From Nemertoderma westbladi (Eukaryota; Xenacoelomorpha; Nemertodermatida; Nemertodermatidae), in NCBI GenBank assembly GCA_032718475.1, contig JAUCBJ010001824.1:1-44181 (forward strand): a DNA stretch of 44,181 nt. The letters are read 5' to 3'. A program made the translations under genes and the position numbers. Every line of letters starts with the position of its first letter. Positions within the stretch are counted from its first letter, which is position 1. This document shows, piece after piece, positions 1-10,056 of the stretch. Under the pieces are notes generated by a model that saw only the letters and a list, made by a program, of their open reading frames with translations, was not told the DNA's origin and did no database searches.

Positions 1-852
1 TCTCATAACCTGATTTTGTGATACAGTCGCACAATTTTAATTTGTATCTCATAACTGGGCCTCGTGCTGCGCGAAGGCCCCACGAACGTGTAAATGACGT
101 TAAAGTTGTCAACCTACGAGAGGTTCTGGTGTGTACCATTAAGGACAATTTCGAATCTGGTGGCTGTCCTACTAACAAGATAGTCTCACTAACCAGTCTG
201 GCGGCTGTACCACTTGTACCACTGGTCTGTTTGACGGGTTTCCCACTTACACGTGTTCGGGTGAATGGGATTATCTGGGTTCATTAATCCAAAAGGAATG
301 CCTGTTCACCACGATGGATGAACTCGAACTCCTTCAGTAAACCCTTCAACTGTTTCTCAAGTATTTATCCCATTTTATCGACCGCTATGCTGCAGCCTCT
401 AAAACACTGTGCAGCGCCGACTTGTGATCGAACCTGATCCTCCTGATTTAAACCCCAAGAATGTCAATCTGGATCAATCGGATACTTGAGTCTATTGGTG
501 TGAACTCGTGACCATTCTTAACAAATTAAAGGATAGAGCCCAGATAGGAAAAAATGAAACTTTAATGCGGACTTCTCCTACTCGCCCCGTTTACTCTGGT
601 ATCCGCTGTTTGTTTCAGCTGCGAGTGGTCTTTATCTCGAACCCATCCAGAATACTCTGTATATTGTCCTCTTCAAATTGGCAATTTTATAAAAAGGAAA
701 ACATTAAAAAGTAATGGAAAAAGAGAGAAATGAAACCGTATTGATACCGTGCTATATATTATCGGAAGCAAGCAAAGAACATCCAAGGTTTTTTATAAAA
801 TATTATTTTATATAACAACATTTTAGTGATACAGAATTGGAATAATCAAATT
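1..852. other. Unassigned left edge
   Basis: No gene is recognised here. The first ~280 bases are open in one frame on each strand (plus 18-287 with only a GTG start; minus from about 275 running off the window edge), and neither translation resembles a family I know. The more GC-rich part (1-700) could be a decayed retroelement or an exon fragment. The sequence becomes AT-rich after about 700, just before the inverted-repeat arm. Confidence 0.3.
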
Positions 853-1399
853 AAAAAATAATTTAAAGAAAACTTCTTTCATAATTTTTGTTACGCGATG
901 TTGCAGGGCGGCAGCAAATTTTCATTGCTATAGATACAGTAGTAGAAGTAACTAGGGTCAATAATTGATATAATGATATTTTAAATCAGCAATTATTGCT
1001 GTTGATATAGTAGAGTGCAAATTTATTATATTATTTTATATTATTTATTCAATTTATTTTGATGAGAAAACATAATAAAATCATAAAATTGTAAGTGGAT
1101 TTGAATAAAACCGTAATATTCAGAACAGAACGAGCCCAAAATCGGTTCCGTTCGATCAAAACCGACAAATTATAATGAAAATGAAACTATTGCCTAATTA
1201 AAAAAAAAATGACTTTTAGTAGTAATTATTATTAGTATTATAATAATACTAGAAGTTGTGTTGGTTGACTCCCTTTATAGCCTAGATTTACGGGACTAAT
1301 TCCTATGGGACTACTAGGATCGGCATGCTGCATTGCAGCTGCATTTTTAAGAATGCTGTGCCGGCTTAGCCGATTAGCTTTTAATTCCATTTAAACTAC
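853..1399 (+). repeat. Left arm of ~547-bp inverted repeat flanking RPL34
   Basis: The reverse complement of this segment matches 4071-4617 almost throughout, with small indels and substitutions (I estimate above 90% identity by eye). Landmarks in both arms are the palindromic core TGCAGCTGCA, an AT-rich microsatellite of ATT/AAT triplets, and the outer block around CGCGATGTTGCAGGGC. No coding potential is seen. The arms could be two copies of one dispersed element in opposite orientation or the ends of a foldback-type element. A third, short copy of the core lies at 29732-29803. Confidence 0.9.
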
Positions 1400-2153
1400 A
1401 TAAAACCCCTAAATTTCTGAGTAAACATATTATATACATAACGTATTGCCGCGTAAGAAATTAAAAATAATTGTAGAGTAAATTAAATTAAGGAAAATAC
1501 AATACATGTTAATGTATAGGCTACAGGAGCAAAGATGGGTATAGTGGTGCGGCTATATATTATTATTTGTTGAAATAAATTCTGTCGGTAGCATATCAGA
1601 GATGCAACTTAAAAGTCTACCGGTACCCACTCCCACTGTAATCCAAATAATTGAATTCCATTGATAATCGCCTGATGAATTTAATAGGAGGTACAAAAAA
1701 ATATTTAATTTGGCGTGATTAAATTAATATTCTAGCTGAAAAAGTTTTAAACCTGTCAGAAAAAAAAATTCAAAGTAGGTTTGTCTAAGATGAGAATATC
1801 TCAGTTGCTAATGTAAGAAGAGGTAACAGCCACCGGGTGTAGAATCAAGATTAGTCAGCCTATATAAGCCATTTATTCCTATCAAATACCAACTGGGGCC
1901 TCCCTCCCTCCCAACATTAGGCATTTTGCAGTATCTTTAGGCCTATATTTAAAGTTTCTGGAATATAAAACAAATTACTAACTAACTTTAACTATTGTTT
2001 GTTAGGTTAGGCCTGCTTTGGTCGGTTAGTTAATTATTTAATTCCATGAATTGTAAATATAGGCCTAAAATATGTATTACTAGTATGCTAGTCAAGTCAG
2101 CGAAGATGAGACTGTAATACTAAAAACTTAAACCGATATTGACCGCTCCAATA
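1400..2153. other. Noncoding spacer inside the inverted repeat
   Basis: AT-rich sequence with several TAGGCCTA-type words and no open frame of note. It lies downstream of RPL34 in the direction of transcription, inside the left inverted arm. I see no RNA gene or terminal repeat here. Confidence 0.5.
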
Positions 2154-2159
2154 TTTATT
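2154..2159 (-). terminator. Poly(A) signal of RPL34
   Basis: AATAAA on the minus strand (TTTATT on plus), about 150 bases past the RPL34 stop codon, a normal 3' UTR length for a ribosomal protein mRNA. No genomic A-tract follows, which argues against a recent processed retrocopy. Confidence 0.65.
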
Positions 2160-2310
2160 GCAGATGAAAATTCACAACATTAAAATAATAATTTCCTAGC
2201 AATTTACAATAAGTTCAAGAATCTAAATGAACTTTCTCCACTTCAACTAGCCACATTCGCAACCACATCGATGTAATTAAACACTACAACGTAACTGCGA
2301 GTCGATAAAC

Positions 2311-2751
2311 TTATTTCTTCTTCAGCGGTCGCTTCTCCTGCGTTTTCGACGCAGATTTCTTACTGGCGGCGGCAGCGGCGGCGGCTTTAGCAGCCAACCT
2401 CGGTTGCTTCAACCGCGCAGCTTTCGCTTGAGCCTTGAGAACCTTCTTCACGATCTGTTGTTCTTCTATAAGGAAGGCTCGCACTACCCTCTCTCGCACG
2501 CACTTGGCGCACACAGAGCCCCCGTACGCCCGTGTTACGTGTTTGTGTGTCTGACTCATCTGGGCCCATTCGTGCGGACGTCCCGCCGCTATACCGAACA
2601 GTTTACGTTTACAGTCGCCGCATTTCGGAATGGTTCGCTGTTTCTTTACGTAATGGTAGCGCAGCTTACCACCCGGAGTTTTCGTGATTACTTTCCGATT
2701 GGAAGATGTCGAGTACGACAGTCGGCGTCTTAACGTCAGTCGTTGCACCAT
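2311..2751 (-). CDS. RPL34: 60S ribosomal protein L34 (eL34)
   Basis: A 146-codon protein of the large cytosolic ribosomal subunit. The family signature is clear: the N-terminus [15 protein letters not shown], the [16 protein letters not shown] segment, and paired cysteines (KCGDCK near residue 45, VCAKCVRER near residue 82) that fit a C4-type zinc site, then [18 protein letters not shown]. Residues 1-115 correspond to the human protein (about 117 residues); the last ~30 are an extra Ala/Lys/Ser-rich tail, as some invertebrate L34 proteins also have. The ATG is the family's conserved start. The coding region is one exon, whereas vertebrate RPL34 is split. The frame is intact and an AATAAA follows, so it is probably functional. 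It sits in the spacer between two long inverted repeats. An old, still intact retrocopy is the main alternative. Confidence 0.95.
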   Translation of the reverse strand: MVQRLTLRRRLSYSTSSNRKVITKTPGGKLRYHYVKKQRTIPKCGDCKRKLFGIAAGRPHEWAQMSQTHKHVTRAYGGSVCAKCVRERVVRAFLIEEQQIVKKVLKAQAKAARLKQPRLAAKAAAAAAASKKSASKTQEKRPLKKK

Positions 2752-4070
2752 TATGTTAATATATTATGCTAGTCCAACCGCTACCGCTAATGGGATTAAT
2801 CAAGGCTTAGTTTCCAGTTTCACCACGCTTCCAGATGGCTGGTGGTAGGGAAGGTACACAGGTAGGATTAGGAACCGTAGGCTACTGCTGTACTGGGCTA
2901 CCGGTAACAAGTGAACTTGCAAACTACCGTACCGATGATTTTCTGTTTTCTAGCCTATCAGTCAATGTGCCGATAGGCGGTTGCCGGTATGAGGTAGGCC
3001 CTATATCTGTATATCGCTATCTGCCTATCTCAGTATCTGCTATCTCTGTATCTAGATCTACTCACTCAGCTACTTCAGTAGTGCAGTACCGGTACTTAAA
3101 CTACAGAACTACAGAACTAGTCTATCTTCAGATCTTGCCTTGCTATCCTGCTACGTCTGACGTCTGTATGTCAGTCGTCAGTACGTGTTACCTATACTAC
3201 CTTACCTTTACCTGTCAGGCTGACGGCCTACCAGAATTCTCATTAGTATTTGAGTCATTCTTTTCAAGCTCGACCAATGGGTGTGGCAAGGGTCGGAGAT
3301 TTTGGATGGAATTTTAACCACTTGTTAGGCCTAATACTTAGGCCTATGAAAACATAGTATTTTGAAAATTTTAGCTGATTTCGTTGCTGCGTTCTCGAGA
3401 TATCGCTGTTTGAAATTTGACCTATTTGGATAAATGATTTTTTCATTATTTGAGATGGTGTCTAAAATGTGTCTGATTATTAGTTTTGAATTAATTGTGC
3501 TTGATTCTAACCATTGGAGACATGAATATCAATATTTTCGTAATTTAATTAGTAAACTATTGATCAGAATGATCAATTGAGGAAAAAAAGGTGGCAATGG
3601 GTGTTCAAAATTCTCCGAAAATTATAAATTTTTGTAAAATACAAATCTTGTAATGTGTTGTTCATGTTTCTGATAATTGGTGTACCTGTTATTTAAGTTT
3701 CCCTTATTAAATTAACTCTTTGTGGATGTAATAAAGCAGGTTTCATTTGAAAACCAAAAAGCAGAAGGGTGTTATGAATGTTTAAATTTGTGAAGAATCG
3801 CAAAAATGCTAAAAACTGCTACATTGAAGGCTTTGGTGGTGCAATCTGATTAATTCTATGTTCAATGAGCTTTTATACCTGACAATTGATCTAAAATGTA
3901 CACCCTTTGAAAATTTGAAGACTAAACTGGGAATGGTTGGGTGTGTGTACCACATTAAAGAAAAACAAAAAATTCAGATGCGGATGGATTAAAATGCTCT
4001 ATAACAAGTTAACTGTAATAATTATTACTAATAACAATTATTATTATACAGTTCTGTAATCTGTAGTTAT
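2752..4070. other. RPL34 upstream region and spacer
   Basis: This should contain the RPL34 promoter and 5' UTR. No TATA box or pyrimidine tract convincingly marks a start. From 2835 to 3317 there is a plus-strand open frame, but its product is low-complexity, built from repeated CTATCTGTAT-like triplets, and I do not call it a gene. From 3320 to 4070 the sequence is AT-rich and unassigned up to the inner edge of the right arm. Confidence 0.4.
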
Positions 4071-4617
4071 GTAATTTAAATGGAATTAAAAGTCGGCTAA
4101 GCCGGCACAGCATTCTTAAAAATGCAGCTGCAATGCAACATGCCGATCCTATGTAGTAGTAAATGGAATTAGTCCCGTAAATCTAGGCTATAAAGGGAGT
4201 CAACCAACACAACTTCTAGTATTATTATAATACTAATAATAATTACTACTAAAAGTCAATTTTTTTTAATTAGGCAATAGTTTATTTTTCATTATAACTT
4301 AGCGAGTTTTGATTGAACGGAACCGATTTTGGGCTCGTTCTGTTCGGAATATTACGGTTTTATCCAAATCCAAATCCACTTACAATTTTATGATTTTATT
4401 ATGTTTTCTTATAAAAATAAATTGAATAAATAATATAAAATGATATAATAAATTTGCACTCTACTAGATCAACAGCAATAATTGCTGATTTAAAATATCA
4501 TTATATCAATTATTGACCCTATAGTTACTTCTACTATCTATAGCAACGAAAATTTGCTGCCGCCCTGCAACATCGCGTAACAACAATTATGAAAGGAGTT
4601 TTCTTTAAATTATTTTT
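4071..4617 (-). repeat. Right arm of inverted repeat flanking RPL34
   Basis: Inverted counterpart of 853-1399. Small differences between the arms (for example a one-base change in the TGCAGCTGCA-flanking core and short indels near 4150 and 4360) show independent mutation since they separated. The two arms enclose 2671 bp including RPL34. Confidence 0.9.
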
Positions 4618-4794
4618 GGGTTTGAGGGTTATTTTCTAATACATAATTATTTTTTTCCATTTTATTTTTAAATTTTTATTTATTTTATATTTTTCTCTTT
4701 GTTAATTACTTTGATATTCCTTTGATTATTCTGTGGTGTCGTATCAACACAGGATTAATTTTGACATTTAGCGACAGTCATTATTACACCGCGA

Positions 4795-5126
4795 CCTGGA
4801 ATATAGTGTCGTTATTCAGGTGCCCCCCCCCCCCCCCCTATTTTTTTCTACAAATCGTAATGAGATTGCATTAAACTTGAAACTGAGATACAGTACAGTA
4901 GTTTGCCTCCCTCCTCCTTGCTGGGTGAGGGTGAGTCAGAATTTTTATTTTTGCTATCATTTTGTAGATAAAAACGATTGAAAAAGGTGTCCCCAGCGAT
5001 ATTGCACAAGTGACACCGCAGTTATTTTTCAATCTTATAGTGCTTTATAGGTAGACCTACAGATAGAAAGCGGTACATATGTATCACAATCTGAATTTCG
5101 TCGTAAAATAGCTGATATATGAGTGT
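4795..5126 (-). repeat. Diverged inverted copy of the 5965-6307 segment
   Basis: Read on the minus strand, this matches 5965-6307 inside R1 (and the equivalent part of R2, about 22590-22933). Shared landmarks are CCTGGAATATAGTGTCG, the poly-C/poly-G tract, CCTCCCTCCTCC, AAAAAGGTGTC, and the CAATCTGAATTTCGTCG block. Identity is moderate. Weaker similarity may continue to about 5215. It lies outside R1, so it is an older paralogous copy. Confidence 0.8.
4823..4838. repeat. Poly-C tract (C16)
   Basis: An uninterrupted run of 16 C, the counterpart of the poly-G tract at 6253-6272 in the inverted partner. It can form G-quadruplex structure on the minus strand. Confidence 0.95.
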
Positions 5127-5576
5127 GTATGATAACCATATTAACAAATATTAACAAATATTAACAAAATATTAACAAATAACCATATTGTGGAACACTT
5201 TGTTTATATGAATACAGTAGATAGTATGATTATAGAGTTATTGCATTGTATGGGCTATGTTTTTCATTTCATATCCGGATTCCACCGGCAGTTTAATTAT
5301 CAAGATATATAGAATTAAAAGATATAAAAAGCCACATCAATCAGCGCTTGCAATTCTAGGGTGCTCATGAATTAATAAATAAAATTGACAGATAAAATTT
5401 GTCCTACTGTACGTAAGTTTTGTTAAATAATCAATTAAAACCTCATGGCGTTCCCAATGAGTACCATTTGTAGAATTCAGCAGTGATAAAAGGTACAGTA
5501 GTATAAACGCGTTTTTCGGTGTGAATTCCGTTCTCTGTTTAACTTGTCTACCCAGTGCACGCATATCGTATCTCCC
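5127..5576. other. Unassigned flank left of R1
   Basis: It begins with a short tandem of ATTAACAAAT-type units (about 5142-5182). The rest is AT-rich. A minus-strand open frame (5337-5606) starts inside the shared LTR tip, resembles no family I know and is not called as a gene. No reverse transcriptase continuation was found here. Confidence 0.4.
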
Positions 5577-5964
5577 AACAGAGATGCTTGTCAGGGATGG
5601 CAACATTAATAGGAATAATTTTCATATTGGGTGAATAATTTGTTGCTAGTCGAGGAGCAAAAATGTTGACCCAATAAATACAGTAGCAAAAAAGATATGT
5701 TATACTCGAGTTCTCTGAGTTAAATAATCCATAAACGACTCTGCATAGATGAATCATTATGAGAGATTCTATCTTTGGGAGATTAAAGAGTCTACACAGG
5801 AGCTCAGGTGGTTACCCGCCCTCAGTGTCGAACGCATTGCCTTTTGGCAGCAATAATGCATGTGCAACGTATGGGATAAACAAAATGTTCTAGAATATGA
5901 TGTATTTATTGAATAGAATAAAATAGCCTCGCGCAGGTGCAAAACCATGTAACATTTGAACGCC

Positions 5965-6307
5965 CATATCTCAGTTATTTTACGACGAAATTCAGATTGT
6001 GTTACATATTTGGAATCCTTGCATGGCCAGCTTTATAAATTAACAAATCGTCTATAAGGTTGAAGAATAACTGCGGTATAGGTATAGCTGTCAGTGCAAT
6101 ATCGACGGAGACACCTTTTTCAAACGCTTGTAGCTAAAGAATGAAAACAAAGATAAAAATTCTGGCTCACCCGGCGAAGGAGGAGGGAGGTGAAACTATC
6201 TCTGTTGCAAATTTCATGCAATCTTATTAAGATTTGTAGACAATTTTTTTTTGGGGGGGGGGGGGGGGGGGGTACAGGTACCTGATTAACGACACTATAT
6301 TCCAGGA
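5965..6307 (+). repeat. Partner of the diverged inverted repeat, inside R1
   Basis: Inverted relative of 4795-5126. It ends next to a poly-G tract and TCCAGG. The same segment is present in R2 as part of the long duplication. Together with the left partner it would form a long imperfect hairpin with a spacer of about 840 bases. Confidence 0.8.
6253..6272 (+). repeat. Poly-G tract (G20) in R1
   Basis: Twenty consecutive G, preceded by a T-run. The R2 counterpart at 22888-22906 has 19. Confidence 0.95.
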
Positions 6308-6450
6308 TATGGTGTGTAGTATCGTATAATATGATCAAAATCTGGAATTGAGTTGAGCCAATGGCAACAAGAGCAAGAGTTTTTGTTAGGCCATCATAGT
6401 ATCCCAATGTGCAGAGTCTGCTGCAGGCCGGTTATAGATAGATTGAACAA

Positions 6451-6501
6451 GTGCAAATGCACACCGTGTCAGTGCAAATGCGCACCGTGTCAGTGCAAAT
6501 G
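6451..6501 (+). repeat. 21-bp tandem repeat (about 2.5 units)
   Basis: Units of GTGCAAATGCRCACCGTGTCA starting at 6451, 6472 and 6493, the last incomplete. The same array is in R2 (about 23084-23134). Confidence 0.85.
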
Positions 6502-6780
6502 AATAATTTTTGAGAATTGAAATCATAATATATTTGAATTTGAAACATCATAATCCCACCCAGATATATATATATATTCTATTACGCAAGGTTTAACAAA
6601 TTAATGGAAAGGGGTTTAATATCTGACGAGTATTTCCTTTCACTATCACCGCTCTTCGATAAATAAATATCCGCTTCTATTTTAATAATAAAAATAACAT
6701 TAATTAAGTACCAAAGACCAAGATGATTGTAAATTCAAGTATTCTTATTAAATGTATCTCATATAACGTGCTGAGCCCAA

Positions 6781-6814
6781 CCATGGCCTACTTAAATATT
6801 TATGTAGGCCATGG
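6781..6814. repeat. Small palindrome, CCATGGCCTAC arms
   Basis: Perfect 11-bp arms (CCATGGCCTAC and GTAGGCCATGG) around a 12-base AT loop. It is duplicated in R2 at about 23418-23451. No function is assigned. Confidence 0.85.
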
Positions 6815-7332
6815 CCCAACATTCCTATATTAATTATATTATTAACATTTTGCATTCACAGCGCTCATCACCAATATATATTTATATTGCCGCCATTACA
6901 TCACATGGGGTTTGCTGGGTGGTGTATACCCAAAACCCATACCACGGACTCAGCAATGGAATTCCTTACAAACTACTAGTCTCTGATTGGTCCTTACTTC
7001 AGGTTAAATTACATCGCCAGTATCGTTATGATTGTGCGGCGTGGTGAAAACTCCGGTGAAACTAAATTGTCAGTACGGGTATTATCGGATGTTTATTTCT
7101 CGAACTTTATATTCTGTATTACATAGACTTACGATATTATTCTCTATGAAAAATCCAATTATTCCATTTAATGATTTCTAATGTTAATATTTTAAAAATA
7201 ACATATTAATTATAAATATTCCTGAAATGTATTTGTTGGCTTACAATATATAGACGGATAAATTTTACATTTATAACTTAAAGAAAAAGACACTTTTAAG
7301 AATATTGGGGAATTTGGGATTATTAATTTTAC

Positions 7333-7350
7333 GACGGTCAAACGACCGTC
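7333..7350. repeat. Hairpin with GACGGTC arms
   Basis: GACGGTC, AAAC-type loop, GACCGTC, extended outward by ATTAAT on both sides. It is present in R2 also. It could be a cruciform, or the join of two short inverted repeats. Confidence 0.75.
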
Positions 7351-7544
7351 AATTAATATTTCTGTAAGATGATGTAGGCCTAGGTTTTGAGAGATCTGAG
7401 CATCTTGGGGTTGGGTTCGCCTCCTCGGGAGGTATTATTTCTATCAGTAGCACCGCGTTTTAGCTTGTTTCTCTATTCGATCCAAGAGTTATAAATGCTC
7501 GCTATCACATCACATTAAGTAGCATTACAGCTTACATATTATTA

Positions 7545-7610
7545 ATTAAGGGAAAGGAGCAGGTTACACTGGAAAGTATTCTTTCTAACCTAACAAAAGC
7601 AATAAACTAC
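7545..7610 (+). repeat. GGGAAAGGAGCAGGTTACA dispersed repeat, copy 1
   Basis: A motif of the form AAGGGAAAGGAGCAGGTTAC, then a C/TTTCTAACC block and AATAAACTA. It also occurs at 24182-24247 (in R2), twice at about 39490-39596, and at 44034-44181. The copies differ enough to be old, so this is a dispersed family, not just part of the R duplication. Confidence 0.75.
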
Positions 7611-7727
7611 TTTAACCTGGTGAGGGATGAATTGTGATTGCGTCGAAAGCCCCCCTCCCTCCCCGAGCTGGTTCTTTCAGAGTAAAAATCACGATACCGG
7701 TACTGTCAGGGCCGCCGAGAGAGGGGA

Positions 7728-7744
7728 GGGGGGGGGGGGGGGGG
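7728..7744 (+). repeat. Poly-G tract (G17) in R1
   Basis: Lies just inside the left terminal repeat of the hAT-like element. The R2 counterpart (24365-24380) has 16. Confidence 0.95.
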
Positions 7745-7924
7745 TACGGGCGATGCCCAGGAGGCCCAGAACGGCCACACTGGGCAATTTTCTGAACCCA
7801 GACTAGGTAAACCATCGCATTGTTATTTGGAGCCCTTCTTGGTGATTAAAACGAGACAACTACGTAAATATTCATTCTAGAACATTAAAATAATTTAACA
7901 ATTGGTGAACCAGTTTGTTGTGAA

Positions 7925-8146
7925 GTTGAGTTGATTCTATCAGCCTATTGGTTGTCTGGTTTCGGGATATCAAGCTGACAGCTGACTCGGATAGCCCAGT
8001 TGAGTTGATTCTATCAGCCTATTGGTTGTCTGGTTTCGGGATATCAAGCTGACAGCTGACTCGGATAGCCCAGTTGAGTTGATTCTATCAGCCTATTGGT
8101 TGTCTGGTTTCGGGATATCAAGCTGACAGCTGACTCGGATAGCCCA
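7925..8146 (+). repeat. Three 74-bp tandem units in R1
   Basis: Three essentially identical units begin at 7925, 7999 and 8073, each starting GTTGAGTTGATTC and ending GATAGCCCA. They lie inside the 7707-8335 element. R2 carries the same three (24561-24782), so the triplication predates the R duplication. Confidence 0.95.
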
Positions 8147-8218
8147 TTTGAGTGAGGGCGCAAAGCAGGGAAAGGACTTCCACTCCCTCCAATGGCAATA
8201 AATAGTTTTTTGTCAAAT

Positions 8219-8242
8219 GGGGGGGGGGGGGGGGGGGGGGGG
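8219..8242 (+). repeat. Poly-G tract (G24) in R1
   Basis: Twenty-four consecutive G in the right half of the hAT-like element. R2 has G25 at 24855-24879. Confidence 0.95.
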
Positions 8243-8496
8243 TAAATTACACTAATTTCACATCAAATATAAAGGGGGCCCGGATTTTCCACAAATACGT
8301 TGCCCCGGGCCTGCTTTTTCCTCTCGACGGCCCTGGATACCGTACCAATGTAATGGGCAGAACATTTTTGTATTAAAGTGACTGTTTGTTTACAATGCTT
8401 GAAAACGTCACTATTAAGTAACTTTTTGTTTTCTTTTATCTGTAAATTTGTTCAATTAATAAACCAATTAATCAATTCTGTTTTATCACCGATATA

Positions 8497-8937
8497 TCGT
8501 GACCAAAGAGCCAGAACAACACTCACCAAAAAATGTGGTTTCGAGAAAAATGCAAAAAACCTTATCGTTTCCCTCTATATGGATCCCGTCTCCTAATTTT
8601 TTCGAGAGAGGTCTGGGAAGATACAATGATACATTTTATAATAGTGGCTAGCATTCAGAATAAATTTTGTTAATGAAAAAAACTGTTTTTTTCGTTATTT
8701 TCCAAAGAAGCAAAACAACACATACTGAAATTTAACATTAACTCAGTCTGTGTGTGTTGTTTTACCTCTCACTTTTATGTTGTGAGGGTTGTTCTGGTTT
8801 TCCATATCTCCTAAACGGACTGACATACAAGTCTAGGATTTTAACATAAGATATAGAACGCCATCTTGAGTAATTTTGGTGAAAAAAAATTTTTTTGAAA
8901 AATTGTGGTATGTGTTGTTCTGGCTCTATGGTCACGA
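8497..8937. mobile_element. MITE-like element with 26-bp TIRs (R1)
   Basis: A 441-bp element with terminal inverted repeats beginning TCGTGACCAWAGAGCCAGAA, matching at 25 of 26 positions between 8497-8522 and the complement of 8912-8937. Further ACAACAC-type motifs recur inward on both sides. There is no transposase frame, and the flanks are AT-rich with no clear target duplication. It occurs identically in R2. The superfamily is undetermined. Confidence 0.8.
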
Positions 8938-9701
8938 ATTATAATTCTGTAATTTATATAAATTCCGAAATGTTAAATCGGGTTTACCATTAAGTCCTAT
9001 ATAATTGTGTACAATAGTTGGTTTTGTATATAAATTTTACGACGAACGCCAACGACTTATTATTACAGGATTGTTTACGACTCCAATTAACAATACAATC
9101 TTAATAATGGCTTTGAAGTTTGAACCCTACATATATGGGGTGTTGTTGACCTTCCAATTACACTATTTCCCGAAGATTTTTCAATATAAAAACTATCCTT
9201 TCCAGCTAGATTTATTGACAATGTCGAATTGATATTGCTGTCCCTGTCCCTGAAATACTGTATATCAAATTAAATTCATAGAAATCCCCTCCAATCGCGG
9301 CGATTATGGGAGAAACCAGGCAACACCGATCGGGGAAGAACGAAGAGATAACAGGGCGTTCGTCGTAGGTCTTCAGAAAGCTACAACTCGAAAGGTCGAA
9401 CTAGGGCGCACGAAACGAAATAATTAACAGCCAGCTGATCTACATTTAATACGAGCTATAGGCCTAATTATAGGCGAAATACCTACATATAATTAATTAT
9501 CGGTTGAAATAATTAAAGTGTTATTTAAATCGACCAATAATATCAATCGAAATAATTCAGCATGGCAAAATTTTAAACGATCAATAATATCACTCGTGTT
9601 AAATTACTGAATATTGATACTAAATGTATGCCATATAGAGTATGTCGTCATTCGAATACGCACTATAATTATTTCACAATTTTAAAACTTACAAACAAGG
9701 A

Positions 9702-9775
9702 ATAGGTCAGAATCGAACCAGGCGCCTTTACATTCATAACCCGACGCGTTATCCACTACGCTAATTTGGATAAGT
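9702..9775 (-). repeat. tRNA-like sequence (R1), likely SINE head
   Basis: On the minus strand it has a type-2 promoter layout: an A-box-like TAGCGTAGTGGATAACGC (about 9746-9763) and a B box GGTTCGATT (9711-9719). Spacing fits a tRNA, and the wording around ACGCGTC resembles elongator tRNA-Met. The T stem pairs at only about three of five positions and the anticodon stem does not pair, so it is not called a functional tRNA. Either a SINE head or a tRNA pseudogene fits. Confidence 0.65.
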
Positions 9776-10056
9776 GTATATTTACAAATAATTCCCAACA
9801 AATAAATAAATTAGATTCGCCATTGTTCATAATTAGCAATTTAAAGCTTTTATGGCCCTCGTTCTATCACTCTATCACTCGTGCCGTAGCGCTATAAAAT
9901 GCTACTTTTATGAACAATGACGTATATAGTTAATATTAACTTCCCGTTAACGATTTCCGTCTCAGCACTTTCGTTGTCTCTTTTATTATTTTCTTATTTT
10001 ATTAAAAGCCGTCGTTGTTCCAAAAGCCGGTTGATGATGAAAATGATTAATAATTT

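Larger units (their letters stand above)
7707..8335. mobile_element. Non-autonomous hAT-like element with poly-G (R1)
   Basis: A 629-bp element with terminal inverted repeats CAGGGCCGCCGAGAG at the left and CTCTCGACGGCCCTG at the right (one mismatch). The 8-bp flanks GGTACTGT and GATACCGT match at six positions, consistent with a decayed 8-bp target duplication. CAGGG...CCCTG ends and 8-bp duplications are typical of hAT transposons. It carries no transposase frame. Inside are poly-G tracts G17 (7728-7744) and G24 (8219-8242) and three 74-bp tandem units. Confidence 0.75.

Noticed and set aside
2835-3317. 160-codon plus-strand frame upstream of RPL34.
   Set aside because: The product is low-complexity Tyr/Ser/Thr-rich text from repeated triplets and overlaps the likely RPL34 promoter.
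5337-5606. Rest of the BEL polymerase on the far side of R1.
   Set aside because: No YxDD, RNase H or integrase motif is found in any frame left of R1, so R1 is not a simple insertion into an otherwise complete polymerase gene.
6811-7047. A 78-codon frame that is conserved at 23448-23684 and could look like a selected gene; likewise 8378-8596 and 9005-9232 with their R2 twins.
   Set aside because: Conservation follows from the R duplication, flanking noncoding DNA is equally similar, and no domain is recognised. One lies across a MITE end.
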